A DNA stretch of 64,000 nucleotides from Methylobacterium sp. R2-1 (GCF_014191355.1 NZ_JACHWM010000014.1:62001-126000), one strand, 5' to 3'; shown: positions 53,222 through 62,611, numbered from the stretch's first letter. A program made the numbers and translations. Notes: a model not told the origin generated them from the sequence alone.

Positions 53222-54148
53222 TCACTTGCGCGCCTCGAACAGCTTGTAGCCTCCTTCCGTCACTACCGGCGTGACGGTGCGGAAGGCGGCCCGCAGGGGC
53301 GCCTCGTAAGGCAGATGGGCGTTGGCGACGAGATGCAGCGTGCCGCCCGGCCGCAGGGCGGCGGCCGCGCGGGCGATGAAGGCTTGGCCGAGCGCCTGAT
53401 CCTCGGCGCCGCCATCGTGGAAGGGTGGGTTCGAGACGACGAAGTCGAGGCCCGACAGGGCCGGCTCCGGCCCTCGCAGATCGGCCCAGTGCAGGCTGAC
53501 GCGCGGGTCACCGACATTGCGCCGGGCCATCTCGACCGCGCGGCGGTCGAGATCGATCAGCGCGAGCGACGCGACTTTCTCGGACTTCAGAACCTCGCGG
53601 GCCAGGATACCGAGACCGCAGCCGAAATCGGCGCCCCGCCCCGACAGCGGCGGCAGGTGGCGCAGCAGCAGGGCGCTGCCGGGATCGAGCCGGTCCCACG
53701 AAAAGATGCCGGGCTGCGTGCAGAGCGCGAGATTGTCGATGTGGCGCGGAGCCCCGCCCGCCACCGCCGTCTCGATGCCGACGGGCGTCTCAGGCCGCGT
53801 CGCGGTGCAGATGCGGTGGTGGCGGCGCGGCTCGTCGGTGACGGCGCAGCCGAAGCCGCGCAGTTCCTTGGCGAGCCGCGTGCCGCCCTTGTCCTTGGGC
53901 GCCAGCGCCACCAATCGCCCACCGGGCCGCACGGCGCGGATCGCCAGCGCCAGGGCGTAGCGCCGCTCGACCGTGCCGGGCGGTGCCAGCAGAAGGGCGG
54001 CCTCAAGGCTTGCCTCGGCGACATCCTCCAGCCGCGCTGAGCCGGGGATCAGCGGCGAGACTTGGGCGGCGCGTTCCGGCACGGCCGCGAGTTCGGCGGG
54101 CGGGAGGCCATAGAGGATGGCCCGGATGTCGGGATCAGGATGAGGCAT
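53222..54148 (-). CDS. RsmC-like class I SAM methyltransferase
   Basis: The 308-residue protein has two tandem Rossmann-like regions, the first degenerate. The second has ADFGCGLGILAREVL (SAM-binding loop) and SNPPFHDGG, the NPPF motif of RsmC/RlmG-type guanine N2-methyltransferases. RsmC methylates G1207 of 16S rRNA, so this is the likely activity. ATG 54148 (MPHPDPD) was chosen; an upstream in-frame start at 54193 is possible. rsuA follows 13 nt downstream. Confidence 0.85.
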   Translation of the reverse strand: MPHPDPDIRAILYGLPPAELAAVPERAAQVSPLIPGSARLEDVAEASLEAALLLAPPGTVERRYALALAIRAVRPGGRLVALAPKDKGGTRLAKELRGFGCAVTDEPRRHHRICTATRPETPVGIETAVAGGAPRHIDNLALCTQPGIFSWDRLDPGSALLLRHLPPLSGRGADFGCGLGILAREVLKSEKVASLALIDLDRRAVEMARRNVGDPRVSLHWADLRGPEPALSGLDFVVSNPPFHDGGAEDQALGQAFIARAAAALRPGGTLHLVANAHLPYEAPLRAAFRTVTPVVTEGGYKLFEARK

Positions 54149-54206
54149 GGGGTTTGGTGTTCGAGCCGCAGCGATCGGCACAGAAGGGTTCACCCAATCT
54201 GTCCCT

Positions 54207-54311
54207 CATCCTGAGGTGCCCGCGCCAGCGGGCCTCGAAGGGTATTCCAGTAATCGCGCGTCTTCTGGAAGATCCTTCGAGGCCGCCGCTTCGCGCCGGC
54301 ACCTCAGGATG
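54207..54311. repeat. Inverted pair of REP-like palindromic elements
   Basis: A roughly 44-nt element (54207-54250, beginning CATCCTGAGGTGCC and ending TTCCAG) is repeated in inverted orientation at 54265-54311. The right copy differs by a few substitutions and three extra bases. Each copy contains its own small stem, for example GCCCGC-N4-GCGGGC in the left copy. This is a common intergenic repeat type in related alphaproteobacteria. It lies between era and the RsmC-like gene, both on the minus strand, where recO is often found. Confidence 0.75.
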
Positions 54312-54341
54312 GGGCGGAGATCGGACGGAGAGAGATAAAGG

Positions 54342-55286
54342 TCAGCCGGTCGGGAATTCGAGACCCATCTCGCGATAGCGCGCGGGATCGTCGGCCCAGT
54401 TCTCGCGGACCTTCACGTGCAGGAACAGGTGCACCTTGGCCTCGGCCACTTCGGTAATCTCCAGGCGTGCCGCCTGCCCGATCGCCTTGATGGTCTGACC
54501 ATTCTTGCCCAGCACGATCGAGCGCTGACTCTCGCGCTCGACGAAGATCGTCTGCTCGATGCGCACCGAGCCATCGGGCCGCACCTGCCACTGGTCGGTC
54601 TCGACGGTGGAGCGGTAGGGCAGCTCCTCATGCAGCCGGTCGTAGATCTTTTCCCGTGTGATCTCGGCGGCGAGCATCCGCAGCGGCGCATCCGAGATCT
54701 GGTCTTCCGGGTAGAGCCAGGGGCCGGGCGGCATCCGGGCGGCCAGCGCCTTGCGCAGGTCGGCGACACCGTCGCCTTTGAGCGCAGAGATCAGGAAGGT
54801 GTCCTCGAACGGCACCATCGCGTTGAGCTTGGCTACCAGTTCGAGCAGGCGTTCGCGGGCGATGAGGTCGATCTTGTTGAGGATCAGGATCTTGGGGCGC
54901 TTCACCTCGGGCAGGCGGCGCAGGATGGTCTCAACCTCGTCGTCCGCCCCTTTCCGGGCATCGATCAGCAGGCAGATCGCGTCGGCGTCGGCCGCACCGC
55001 TCCAGGCGGAGTGCACCATCGCCCGGTCGAGGCGGCGCTTCGGCGCGAAAATGCCGGGGGTGTCCACGAGCACGATCTGCGCCTCGCCCTCCATGACGAT
55101 GCCGCGTACCAGCGCCCGCGTCGTCTGGACTTTTCGGGACACGATCGAGACCTTGGCGCCGACCAGTGCGTTCAGCAGGGTCGACTTGCCGGCATTCGGC
55201 ACGCCGATCAGCGCGACGAAGCCCGCTCGCGTTGCCTGAGGCGGTGCGCCTTCGTCAGCCTCGTGTTCCGGCTCGTGCTCAGACAT
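54342..55286 (-). CDS. era: GTPase Era
   Basis: Era is an essential GTPase that binds the 3' end of 16S rRNA during 30S assembly. The 314-residue protein has G1 GVPNAGKST, G3 DTPG, G4 NKID, and a C-terminal KH domain (VLGKNGQTIKAIGQAARLEI). The first 20 residues are an acidic, His/Glu-rich extension. It lies 5 nt downstream of rnc, in the usual pdxJ-acpS-lepB-rnc-era order. recO, normally next, is replaced by the repeat pair. Confidence 0.96.
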   Translation of the reverse strand: MSEHEPEHEADEGAPPQATRAGFVALIGVPNAGKSTLLNALVGAKVSIVSRKVQTTRALVRGIVMEGEAQIVLVDTPGIFAPKRRLDRAMVHSAWSGAADADAICLLIDARKGADDEVETILRRLPEVKRPKILILNKIDLIARERLLELVAKLNAMVPFEDTFLISALKGDGVADLRKALAARMPPGPWLYPEDQISDAPLRMLAAEITREKIYDRLHEELPYRSTVETDQWQVRPDGSVRIEQTIFVERESQRSIVLGKNGQTIKAIGQAARLEITEVAEAKVHLFLHVKVRENWADDPARYREMGLEFPTG

Positions 55287-55291
55287 CCGAC

Positions 55292-56068
55292 CTAACCACC
55301 TGATCCATCCTGTCCCTGCGTCCCGCCGATGTTTTCGCGCGCGAGCACGGTCCGGGCCGCCTCCTGCTCCGCCACGCGCTTCGAGGCGCCCTCACCGTAT
55401 CCCGGTTCAATGCCGTCGACCCGCACCGCGATCCGGAAGACCGGGGCGTGGTCGGGGCCGGAGCGCTCCACCACCTCGTAGACCGGGATCGCGAGGCTGC
55501 GCGCCATCGCCCATTCCTGCAAGGCCGATTTTGCGTCGCGCCCGCGCGGCGCCGCGGTTTCCTCACCGGGGCGGAAGGCGCGCTGCACGATGGCCCGCGT
55601 CGCCTCGTAGCCGGCATCGAGGAACACCGCGCCGAGAATCGCCTCGCAGACATCGGCCAGAATGGTCTGGTTGCGCCGCCCGCCGGTCTGGATCTCGCCG
55701 GGGCCGAGATTGAGATGCGGCCCGACCTCCCAGGCCTCGGCCACCGCGGCGCAGGTCTCGCGCCGGACGAGGCCGGCGAGACGACGCGACAGCTCGCCCT
55801 CCTCCGCCTCCGGCAGCGCCTTGTAGAGCGTCTCGGCCACCGCGAGACCCAGCACTCGGTCACCGAGGAATTCGAGGCGCTGGTAGCTGCCGACCCGGCC
55901 CGACGGGCCGGCCTTGCTTACATGAGTGAGCGCCAGGGGGAGCAGGGTGCGGTCAGCGAAAACATGACCGATGCGCGCCTCCAGCACCTCGAGGCTCGGC
56001 CGCGGACGGTGCGCGCGCCGGGCGCGACTGGAGTGAGCGGCGCCTTCGCCGTCCTCACTCATCGCCAT
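55292..56068 (-). CDS. rnc: Ribonuclease III
   Basis: RNase III processes rRNA precursors and cleaves double-stranded RNA. The 258-residue protein has the catalytic signature RLEFLGDRVLGLAVAE and the second acidic site DVCEAILGAVFLD, then a C-terminal double-stranded RNA-binding domain (DAKSALQEWAMARSL to ASKRVAEQEAART). The signature has Arg where Ser is common after GD. The start is taken at ATG 56068 (MAMSEDGEG); ATG 56062 is also possible. The first 25 residues are an acidic/basic extension. Confidence 0.95.
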   Translation of the reverse strand: MAMSEDGEGAAHSSRARRAHRPRPSLEVLEARIGHVFADRTLLPLALTHVSKAGPSGRVGSYQRLEFLGDRVLGLAVAETLYKALPEAEEGELSRRLAGLVRRETCAAVAEAWEVGPHLNLGPGEIQTGGRRNQTILADVCEAILGAVFLDAGYEATRAIVQRAFRPGEETAAPRGRDAKSALQEWAMARSLAIPVYEVVERSGPDHAPVFRIAVRVDGIEPGYGEGASKRVAEQEAARTVLARENIGGTQGQDGSGG

Positions 56069-56121
56069 CCGTCCCGAGGGAGAACGGCGGATCGTCCCGT
56101 CGCTGTCACGTTCGTGAGGAA

Positions 56122-56928
56122 TCAGTGGATCGTCGAGAAAATGCGGCCCCAGCGCACGTCCGACGGCCAACGCCAGATCTGCCAAGCGGGGGTGCGCTCG
56201 TCGATGGAGAAGAAGATCATCTCCGCCCGGCCGACGAAGTTCTCGAAGGGCACGTAGCCGACGCTGGCGAGGTCGCGCGAATCGGTCGAGTTGTCGCGGT
56301 TGTCGCCCATCATGAAGAAGTGGCCGGCCGGCACCGTGTAGACCTCGGTGTTGTCCCAGAATCCACGGTCGCCATCGCGCTCGATCACCCGGTGCGTCAC
56401 GCCACCGGGGAGTGTCTCGTTGTACTGCGCGACCTTCACCGTCTGGTCGAAGGCGTCCAGGGTCTCGTAGTCGGCGATGCGCTCGCGCTTCACCGGCTTG
56501 CCGTTGATGTTGAGCACGCCTTCGATCACCTGGATCTTGTCGCCGGGCAGGCCGATCACGCGCTTGATGTAGTCGGTCGCGTTGTCCTTCGGCAGCTTGA
56601 ACACGGCGATGTCGCCGCGCTTCGGCTCGGCGGCCCAGACCCGGCCATGTGCCTGGAACGGCAGGTACTCGGACAGCGGCAGCGAGTATTTCGAGTAGCC
56701 GTAGGTGTATTTCGAGACGAACAGGTAATCGCCGATCAGCAGGGTCGGAATCAGCGAACCCGACGGGATGTTGAACGGCTGGAACAGCAGCGTGCGCACC
56801 ACCAGTGCGATCAGCAGCGCCTGCACGCCGACCTTCACGGTTTCCCGGATGCTGGCCCAGGTTCCGGGCTCGGCCGTCCGGATCTCCGTCTTGCCCTCGC
56901 GATCCACGCGCGCCTGTCCTGTATCCAT
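56122..56928 (-). CDS. lepB: Signal peptidase I
   Basis: LepB cleaves signal peptides of exported proteins. The 268-residue protein has one N-terminal membrane helix (about 35-52), the catalytic serine in NIPSGSLIPTLL, the general-base lysine in DYIKRVIGLPGD, and box E in FFMMGDNRDNSTDSR. It precedes rnc by 53 nt and follows acpS after a 141-nt gap that contains a G+C-rich hairpin. Confidence 0.95.
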   Translation of the reverse strand: MDTGQARVDREGKTEIRTAEPGTWASIRETVKVGVQALLIALVVRTLLFQPFNIPSGSLIPTLLIGDYLFVSKYTYGYSKYSLPLSEYLPFQAHGRVWAAEPKRGDIAVFKLPKDNATDYIKRVIGLPGDKIQVIEGVLNINGKPVKRERIADYETLDAFDQTVKVAQYNETLPGGVTHRVIERDGDRGFWDNTEVYTVPAGHFFMMGDNRDNSTDSRDLASVGYVPFENFVGRAEMIFFSIDERTPAWQIWRWPSDVRWGRIFSTIH

Positions 56929-56997
56929 GAGTGGTGTGCCTCCGGCGCCGCCGTGTCATCGGCAGCCGCTACCCTGTGGCCGGTGGGCTGTCGTGCT

Positions 56998-57029
56998 GGG
57001 CGGCGGGTCTAGACTAAGCCGCGCCGCCC
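56998..57029. other. Hairpin in the acpS-lepB gap
   Basis: GGGCGGCG (56998-57005) and CGCCGCCC (57022-57029) are perfect 8-nt arms around a loop containing the small palindrome GTCTAGAC. It lies 40 nt after the acpS stop in the minus-strand operon. No T-run follows, so partial termination or mRNA processing is only a guess. Confidence 0.35.
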
Positions 57030-57069
57030 CGCAACGCGAAGGATGAGCCGGTACAAACCTATGATGGAC

Positions 57070-57480
57070 CTAGGATCGGGTCGAGAGCGGCACTGCCTCA
57101 ATGATCACGAAGGCTTGCGCCAGCGGCGGCTCGTCGGTCAGCGTCAGGTGGAGCCGCGCCTCGTGACCCGCCGGCACCATGCGTGCGAGGTGTTCCCGCG
57201 CACCTCCGGTCAGGTTCAGGGTCGGCTGGCCGCTGGGCAGGTTGACCACCTCCATGTCGCGCCAGAACACGCCCTGGCTCATGCCGGTGCCGAGCGCCTT
57301 GGCGCAGGCCTCCTTGGCGGCGAAGCGCCGAGCGTAGGAGGGTGCGCGGGCGGCGCGCCGGTCGCATTTCGCCCGCTCGCCATCGGTGAAGACGCGGTGC
57401 GTGAAGCGCTCGCCGAAGCGTTCAAGCGACGACTCGATCCGGCGGATGTCGCAGAGGTCGGTCCCGATGCCGAGGATCAC
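57070..57480 (-). CDS. acpS: Holo-[acyl-carrier-protein] synthase
   Basis: AcpS transfers 4'-phosphopantetheine from CoA to apo-ACP. The 136-residue protein has GIGTDLCDIRRIE with the metal-binding Asp, RRFAAKEACAKALGTGM with the catalytic Glu and Lys, and the ending typical of the family. The start is a GTG at 57480 overlapping the pdxJ stop (GTGA), so it is coupled to pdxJ as in many proteobacteria. Confidence 0.95.
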   Translation of the reverse strand: MILGIGTDLCDIRRIESSLERFGERFTHRVFTDGERAKCDRRAARAPSYARRFAAKEACAKALGTGMSQGVFWRDMEVVNLPSGQPTLNLTGGAREHLARMVPAGHEARLHLTLTDEPPLAQAFVIIEAVPLSTRS

Positions 57481-58226
57481 GGCTCGGCCTGCCGCCGTGC
57501 CCGATCCATCGCCGCACGCATGTCGTGAACCGCCTGCCGCAGGCCGACGAAGATCGCCTCGGCGATCAGCGCGTGGCCGATGTTCAGTTCGCGGATCTGC
57601 GGAAGCGCCGCCACGGGGCCGACGCTCTCGACGGTGAGGCCGTGGCCGGCATGAATCTCGAGGCCGAGCGCAGCGCCATGGGCGCTGGCGCGCACGATGC
57701 GGTCGAGTTCGTGCGCGGTTCTCAGCTCGTCACCCGCGATCACTGCCTCGCAATAGGAGCCGGTATGCAGTTCGACCACGGGCGCGTGGAGAGCGTGGGC
57801 GGCGTCCATCACCGCCTCGTCGGGTTCGACGAACAGGGAGACGCGGATGCCTGCCTCCGACAGGGTCGCGATGCGGGGAGCCAGATGCGCGCGGCCGGCA
57901 ACGATGTCGAGGCCGCCCTCGGTGGTGCGCTCCTCGCGCTTTTCCGGCACGAGGCAGGCGGCGTGCGGCCGCGTGGCGAGCGCGATGCCGACCATCTCGT
58001 CGGTCGCCGCCATCTCGAGGTTGAGCGGCACCGGCAGCTTCCTCAGTGCCGCGATGTCGGCGTCGCGGATATGGCGGCGGTCCTCGCGCAGATGCGCGGT
58101 GATCCCGTCGGCGCCCGCCGCCACGGCCTCGTGGGCGGCGCGCACCGGATCGGGCGCGAACCCGCCGCGGGCGTTGCGGACGGTGGCGACGTGATCGATG
58201 TTCACGCCCAGGCGCAGGGACGACAC
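57477..58226 (-). CDS. pdxJ: Pyridoxine 5'-phosphate synthase
   Basis: PdxJ condenses 1-deoxyxylulose 5-phosphate with 3-amino-2-oxopropyl phosphate to form vitamin B6. The 249-residue TIM-barrel protein has LGVNIDHVATVRNARGG, GADGITAHLREDRRHIRDAD (catalytic His), LEMAATDEM, and GHGLTVESV with LNIGHALIAEAIF. No ATG fits; the GTG at 58226 with GGAAG upstream is the start. The frame extends far upstream without family-like sequence. The stop overlaps acpS. Confidence 0.95.
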   Translation of the reverse strand: MSSLRLGVNIDHVATVRNARGGFAPDPVRAAHEAVAAGADGITAHLREDRRHIRDADIAALRKLPVPLNLEMAATDEMVGIALATRPHAACLVPEKREERTTEGGLDIVAGRAHLAPRIATLSEAGIRVSLFVEPDEAVMDAAHALHAPVVELHTGSYCEAVIAGDELRTAHELDRIVRASAHGAALGLEIHAGHGLTVESVGPVAALPQIRELNIGHALIAEAIFVGLRQAVHDMRAAMDRARRQAEP

Positions 58227-58397
58227 GGCTGGCTTCCGATGCTCCGCGGATTGCAGGGCTGACGGTGTAGCGGCTACCGCCGGAGCTTGGAAGGGTGCGG
58301 GGGTGGCCGCCGGCACGGGTCGAAGGATTGGGGATAGGCGAGGGACGGATCGCGTTTCACGTCGCCCGAGCCCGTGTCGGCGTGTAGCTCTGGCCCG

Positions 58398-59813
58398 ATG
58401 CACAAGCTGCTGATTCAGCTCGGCCTTCGGTTCGACGACCCGAACGAGGAACAGTCGTTCGTGCGGAGCTTCACGCTCCACGACCTCGGCCGCACGCAGG
58501 CCGCGATGGTGCTGGGCGCCTTCGTCTACTGCTCGTTCTCGGCCATGGACTGGATCCTCAGCCCGGATGCCTGGGCCGTGGCCACCGCGCTCCGGCTCGC
58601 CGTCGCCGTCCTGGTCCTGCTGCCGGCGACCCTCCTGCTCACCAGGCCTGGCGCCCGGCCTTTCGCGGAACAGATCTACCTCGTCTACTGTGTCGTGCCG
58701 GGCTGCGTGCTGAGCGTGATCTACGTCTTCCTGCGGCCGAGCTTCGACCACGGCGCCGCGGGCCTGATCGTGGTGATTCTCTTCGTCTCGACGCTGCTGC
58801 CCCTGCGGGTGTCCTCGTTCGCGGTCTTCGCCGTGCTGACCTGGACCTGCTTCGCCCTGTTCGAGACGTTCGCGACGCACGACAATCCCGGCCTCGCGCT
58901 CGTGAACAATGCCGAGATCGGCGCGGCCTATGCGCTCTCGCTCTACGGGGTCGGCGCCCGGGAGTTTCGCGCCCGGCGCCAGTTCCGGACGACGCACGAG
59001 TTGCAGGTCGAGAAGGAGCGCTCGGAGGCGACGCTGGCCGAACTGCGGGCCGCCCAGGCCCACTTGGTCCAGGCCGAGAAGCTCGCCGCGCTCGGCCAGC
59101 TCGTGGCGGGGGTGGCGCACGAGATCAACACGCCCATCGGCCTCGCGCTCACGACCTCGACGACGTTCGACCACGACCTCGCACAACTGCGCCGAACCGT
59201 CGCCTCGGGGCAGATCCGCCGATCCGACCTGACGCAGAGCGTCGATCGGTTGAGCGAGGGCGCGGCACTGGTCTTCGCCAACCTGACGCGCGCCGCCGAT
59301 CTGGTGCACAACTTCAAACAGGTCGCGGTCGATCAGGCGACGGAGGATCGGCGCCGCTTCGAGGTCCGATCCTGGCTCGTCGAGCTGATGAGCACGCTCG
59401 ATCCGGTCCTGCGGCGCAAGGGCCACGAGGTTCGGCTCGCCTGCCCCGACGGCATCGTCCTCGATTCCTATCCGGGGGCGCTGGCGCAGATCGTCAGCAA
59501 TCTCGCGCTCAACGCCGTCGTCCACGCCTTTGCCGAGGGAGGCTCAGGCACGCTCTTCATCGACGTGACCCGGCTCGGCGACGCGCAGATCCGGATGGTG
59601 GTGCGGGACGACGGGCGCGGCATCCCGAGAGAAAATCTGCAGCGCATCTTCGATCCGTTCTTCACGACCGGCCGCGACAAGGGCAGCACCGGGCTCGGCC
59701 TGCACATCGTCTACAATCTCGTGGTGTCGACCCTGCGCGGACAGATCGCCATCGAGAGCGCGGAGGGCATCGGAACACAGGTGACGATCGATCTTCCCGT
59801 GGCCGTGCCGTGA
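58398..59813 (+). CDS. Orphan membrane sensor histidine kinase
   Basis: The 471-residue kinase has an N-terminal region with about six membrane helices (residues 40-190), a linker coiled coil (about 205-240), a phosphoacceptor His in LVAGVAHEINTPIGLALTTS, and a HATPase domain. The ATP-binding boxes are NLALNAVVHAF (N box), DDGRGIP and KGSTGLGLHIVYNLV (G boxes). No response-regulator gene is adjacent, so its partner is elsewhere. The sensor type (multi-helix membrane domain without a periplasmic loop) suggests membrane or small-molecule sensing. Confidence 0.9.
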   Translation: MHKLLIQLGLRFDDPNEEQSFVRSFTLHDLGRTQAAMVLGAFVYCSFSAMDWILSPDAWAVATALRLAVAVLVLLPATLLLTRPGARPFAEQIYLVYCVVPGCVLSVIYVFLRPSFDHGAAGLIVVILFVSTLLPLRVSSFAVFAVLTWTCFALFETFATHDNPGLALVNNAEIGAAYALSLYGVGAREFRARRQFRTTHELQVEKERSEATLAELRAAQAHLVQAEKLAALGQLVAGVAHEINTPIGLALTTSTTFDHDLAQLRRTVASGQIRRSDLTQSVDRLSEGAALVFANLTRAADLVHNFKQVAVDQATEDRRRFEVRSWLVELMSTLDPVLRRKGHEVRLACPDGIVLDSYPGALAQIVSNLALNAVVHAFAEGGSGTLFIDVTRLGDAQIRMVVRDDGRGIPRENLQRIFDPFFTTGRDKGSTGLGLHIVYNLVVSTLRGQIAIESAEGIGTQVTIDLPVAVP

Positions 59814-59925
59814 CCCTGCCCTGACCCGCATCATCCCGATGCGGCGGTGCGGGCAGTTGCGCGGACCGCACCAATGCCCAGATTGGCCCGGCCGGCCCGA
59901 CCGGCAACGAAACGCTTGAGCCCCC

Positions 59926-62508
59926 ATGCACGGCACGTTGTCCCAGCCGGATTCTCCGAAGCCGCCTCCCACGCCCCGGCTGCCGCTCACCCTGCGGCTG
60001 GCGCTCCGCGAGTTGCGCGGCGGGCTGTCCGGCTTCCGCGTGTTCATCGCCTGCATCGCGCTCGGCGTGGCCGCGATCAGCGGCGTGACCTCGATCGCCG
60101 CCTCGCTCTCGGGCGGGCTCGGACGCGAGGGGCGACGCATCCTCGGCGGCGACATCACCTACAGCCTGATCAACCGCGAGGCGGCGCCGGCCGAGCGCGC
60201 CGTGTTGGACGGGCAGGCGCCGGTCTCGGAGGTGGCGAGCCTGCGAGCCATGGCTGTGGCGGGCGACGGCGGCGCGGCCCTGGTCGAGTTGAAGGCGGTC
60301 GACTCGAGCTATCCGGCGGTCGGCACGGTCGAGACCGATCCGCAGGCGCCGGTGCAGACGCTCATCGCCCAGCGGGATGGCGTCTACGGCGCCGTGGCCG
60401 ATCCCGCCCTGCTGACCCGACTCGGGCTTAAGGTCGGCGATCGGGTGACGCTCGGCGGTTTTCCGATCGAGATCCGCGCCGCCCTTGTCTCCGAGCCGGA
60501 CCGGATCGGATCGGGGATCGGCTTCGGGCCGCGCCTGCTCGTCTCACTCGCGGCGCTGCGCGCCACCGGCCTGATCCAGCCGGGTAGCCTCAACCGCTTC
60601 ACCTATCGCCTGCAACTGCCCGGCGCCGACGACGCACGCCTGACCGCCGTCAATGCGGCAGTGCAGAAGGCCCTGCCCGAAGCAGGCTTCGAGATGCGCT
60701 CGCGCGACAACGCGGACCCGCGCTTCGCCAAGGGCATCGAGCGGTTCACACAGTTCCTGACGCTTGTCGGACTCACCGCGCTCATCGTCGGCGGGGTCGG
60801 GGTGGCGAATGCCGTGCGCGCCTTCGTCGATGGCAAGCAGGCCTCCATCGCCACCCTCAAGAGCGTCGGCGCGCCGGGCTCGCAGGTGGTCGGGCTCTAC
60901 CTGGTCCAGGTGATGCTGATCGCCGCCATCAGCACCGCGCTCGGCCTCGCCATCGGCGCGGCCCTGCCCTTTGGGCTCGACGTCGCGCTCCGCGACCAGC
61001 TTCCCCTTCCGCTCAATCCCGAGATCGCCCCGGCCCGCCTCGCGCTCGCAGGAGCCTACGGCCTGTTGACGGCGCTCGCCTTCGCGATCCTGCCGCTCGG
61101 GCGCGCCCACGACGTGTCCGTCGCCGGGCTGTTCCGCGATGCCGTCGATCCATCCGCACGCCGCCCGCGCTGGCGCTACCTCGCGGTGCTCGCCGCCGCC
61201 CTGCTCGCGCTCGCGGGCCTGGCCCTCTTCACCGCCTTCGACCGGAAGATCGCGCTGATCTTCATGGCGGCCGCCGCCCTCGCCTTCGGCGGTCTGCGCC
61301 TCGTTGCCGCGGGGCTGATGGTTCTGGCCGCGCGACTGCCGCGGCCGAAAGGCATGGTGCCGCGCATGGCCCTGGCCAACCTCCACCGCCCCGGCGCGCT
61401 GACCCCGGCGGTGGTGCTCTCGCTGGGCCTCGGCACGACGCTGCTGGTGACCCTGAGCGCCATCGACAGCAACATCACCCGCGCGCTCGAAAGCTCGCTG
61501 CCGGGCCGCGCTCCGAGCCTGTTCTTCCTCGACGTGCCCTCGCGCGACGCGGACGCCTTCTCCGCCTTCCTCGGCGCGCACGCGCCGGATGCAAAGATCG
61601 AGCGGGTGCCGATGATGCGCGGCCGGATCACCGCGCTGAACGGCGTACCGGCCGGGCAGATCAAGCCGCCGGAGGACGCCGCCTGGGTGCTCGACGGCGA
61701 CCGGGGCATCACCTACGCCGAGGCTCCGCCCGATGGCTCGACCATCGTCGAGGGCACGTGGTGGAACGAGGAGGAGGCGCGCCAGCCCCTCGTCTCCTTC
61801 GATGTCGAGCTGGCACGGTCGCTGGGGCTGACGGTCGGCAGTACGGTCACGGTGAACGTGCTCGGCCGCTCGATCACCGCGCGGGTCGCCAACCTGCGCA
61901 AGATCGAGTGGCGCTCACTCGGCATCAACTTCGTGATGGTGTTCTCCCCCGGCACGTTCCGCGGGGCGCCGCACGCCGATCTCGCGACCCTGACTCTCCC
62001 CAACGGGCCGGACCCGAAGCTCGAGGCGGAGGTGGTGCGCGACGCCGCCAAGGCGTTCCCGTCGGTGACGAGTGTGCGGGTCAGGGACGCGCTGGAGGCG
62101 GTCAACGATCTCGTCCACAAGCTTGTCCTGGCGATCCGCGGTGCCAGCATCGTCGCCGTGCTCGCGAGCCTGCTGGTGCTCGCCGGAGCGCTCGCCGCCG
62201 GACACCGAGCCCGGCTCTACGACGCGGTGGTGCTCAAAGTGCTCGGCGCCACGCGGATGCGGCTGCTCTCGGCCTACGCCCTCGAATACGGCGCCCTCGG
62301 GCTCGCGACCGCGGCCTTCGGCATCCTGGCGGGCTCGATCGCGGGCTGGGTGATCGTCTCCCGCGTCATGCGTCTCGACTTCGCGCCCGATCCCCTCGGA
62401 GCGCTGGCGGTGGCCGTCTTCGCCGTCATCTTCGCGGTCGTCGCCGGCCTCGCCGGGACGTGGCGCATCCTCGGCCAGAAGCCGGCCCCCTACCTGCGCC
62501 AGTTCTGA
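59926..62508 (+). CDS. FtsX-type ABC transporter permease, YbbP-like
   Basis: The 860-residue protein has the duplicated FtsX/MacB-type layout: an N-terminal helix (about 38-62), a large extracytoplasmic domain (about 63-260), helices (about 265-400), more helices in the middle (about 415-500), a second extracytoplasmic domain, and terminal helices (about 725-855). Family features include FTQFLTLVGLTALIVGGVGVANAVRAF and the C-terminal YDAVVLKVLGATRMRLL. E. coli YbbP pairs with the ATPase YbbA, but no ATPase gene is visible here, including upstream. The export substrate is unknown. Confidence 0.85.
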   Translation: MHGTLSQPDSPKPPPTPRLPLTLRLALRELRGGLSGFRVFIACIALGVAAISGVTSIAASLSGGLGREGRRILGGDITYSLINREAAPAERAVLDGQAPVSEVASLRAMAVAGDGGAALVELKAVDSSYPAVGTVETDPQAPVQTLIAQRDGVYGAVADPALLTRLGLKVGDRVTLGGFPIEIRAALVSEPDRIGSGIGFGPRLLVSLAALRATGLIQPGSLNRFTYRLQLPGADDARLTAVNAAVQKALPEAGFEMRSRDNADPRFAKGIERFTQFLTLVGLTALIVGGVGVANAVRAFVDGKQASIATLKSVGAPGSQVVGLYLVQVMLIAAISTALGLAIGAALPFGLDVALRDQLPLPLNPEIAPARLALAGAYGLLTALAFAILPLGRAHDVSVAGLFRDAVDPSARRPRWRYLAVLAAALLALAGLALFTAFDRKIALIFMAAAALAFGGLRLVAAGLMVLAARLPRPKGMVPRMALANLHRPGALTPAVVLSLGLGTTLLVTLSAIDSNITRALESSLPGRAPSLFFLDVPSRDADAFSAFLGAHAPDAKIERVPMMRGRITALNGVPAGQIKPPEDAAWVLDGDRGITYAEAPPDGSTIVEGTWWNEEEARQPLVSFDVELARSLGLTVGSTVTVNVLGRSITARVANLRKIEWRSLGINFVMVFSPGTFRGAPHADLATLTLPNGPDPKLEAEVVRDAAKAFPSVTSVRVRDALEAVNDLVHKLVLAIRGASIVAVLASLLVLAGALAAGHRARLYDAVVLKVLGATRMRLLSAYALEYGALGLATAAFGILAGSIAGWVIVSRVMRLDFAPDPLGALAVAVFAVIFAVVAGLAGTWRILGQKPAPYLRQF

Positions 62509-62611
62509 GACCGCTCATTTACGTTCGAGCAGAAGGTTTAATCCGCACAGATCCATAAAAATCTTGCGTCTCTGTAAGGCTTGAAAACGCGGCCGTTCGG
62601 CCAAGCCCCAC

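Noticed and set aside
56968..57069. Small gene in the acpS-lepB gap
   Set aside because: No frame with a start, a ribosome binding site and a plausible composition is present; only the hairpin at 56998-57029 stands out.
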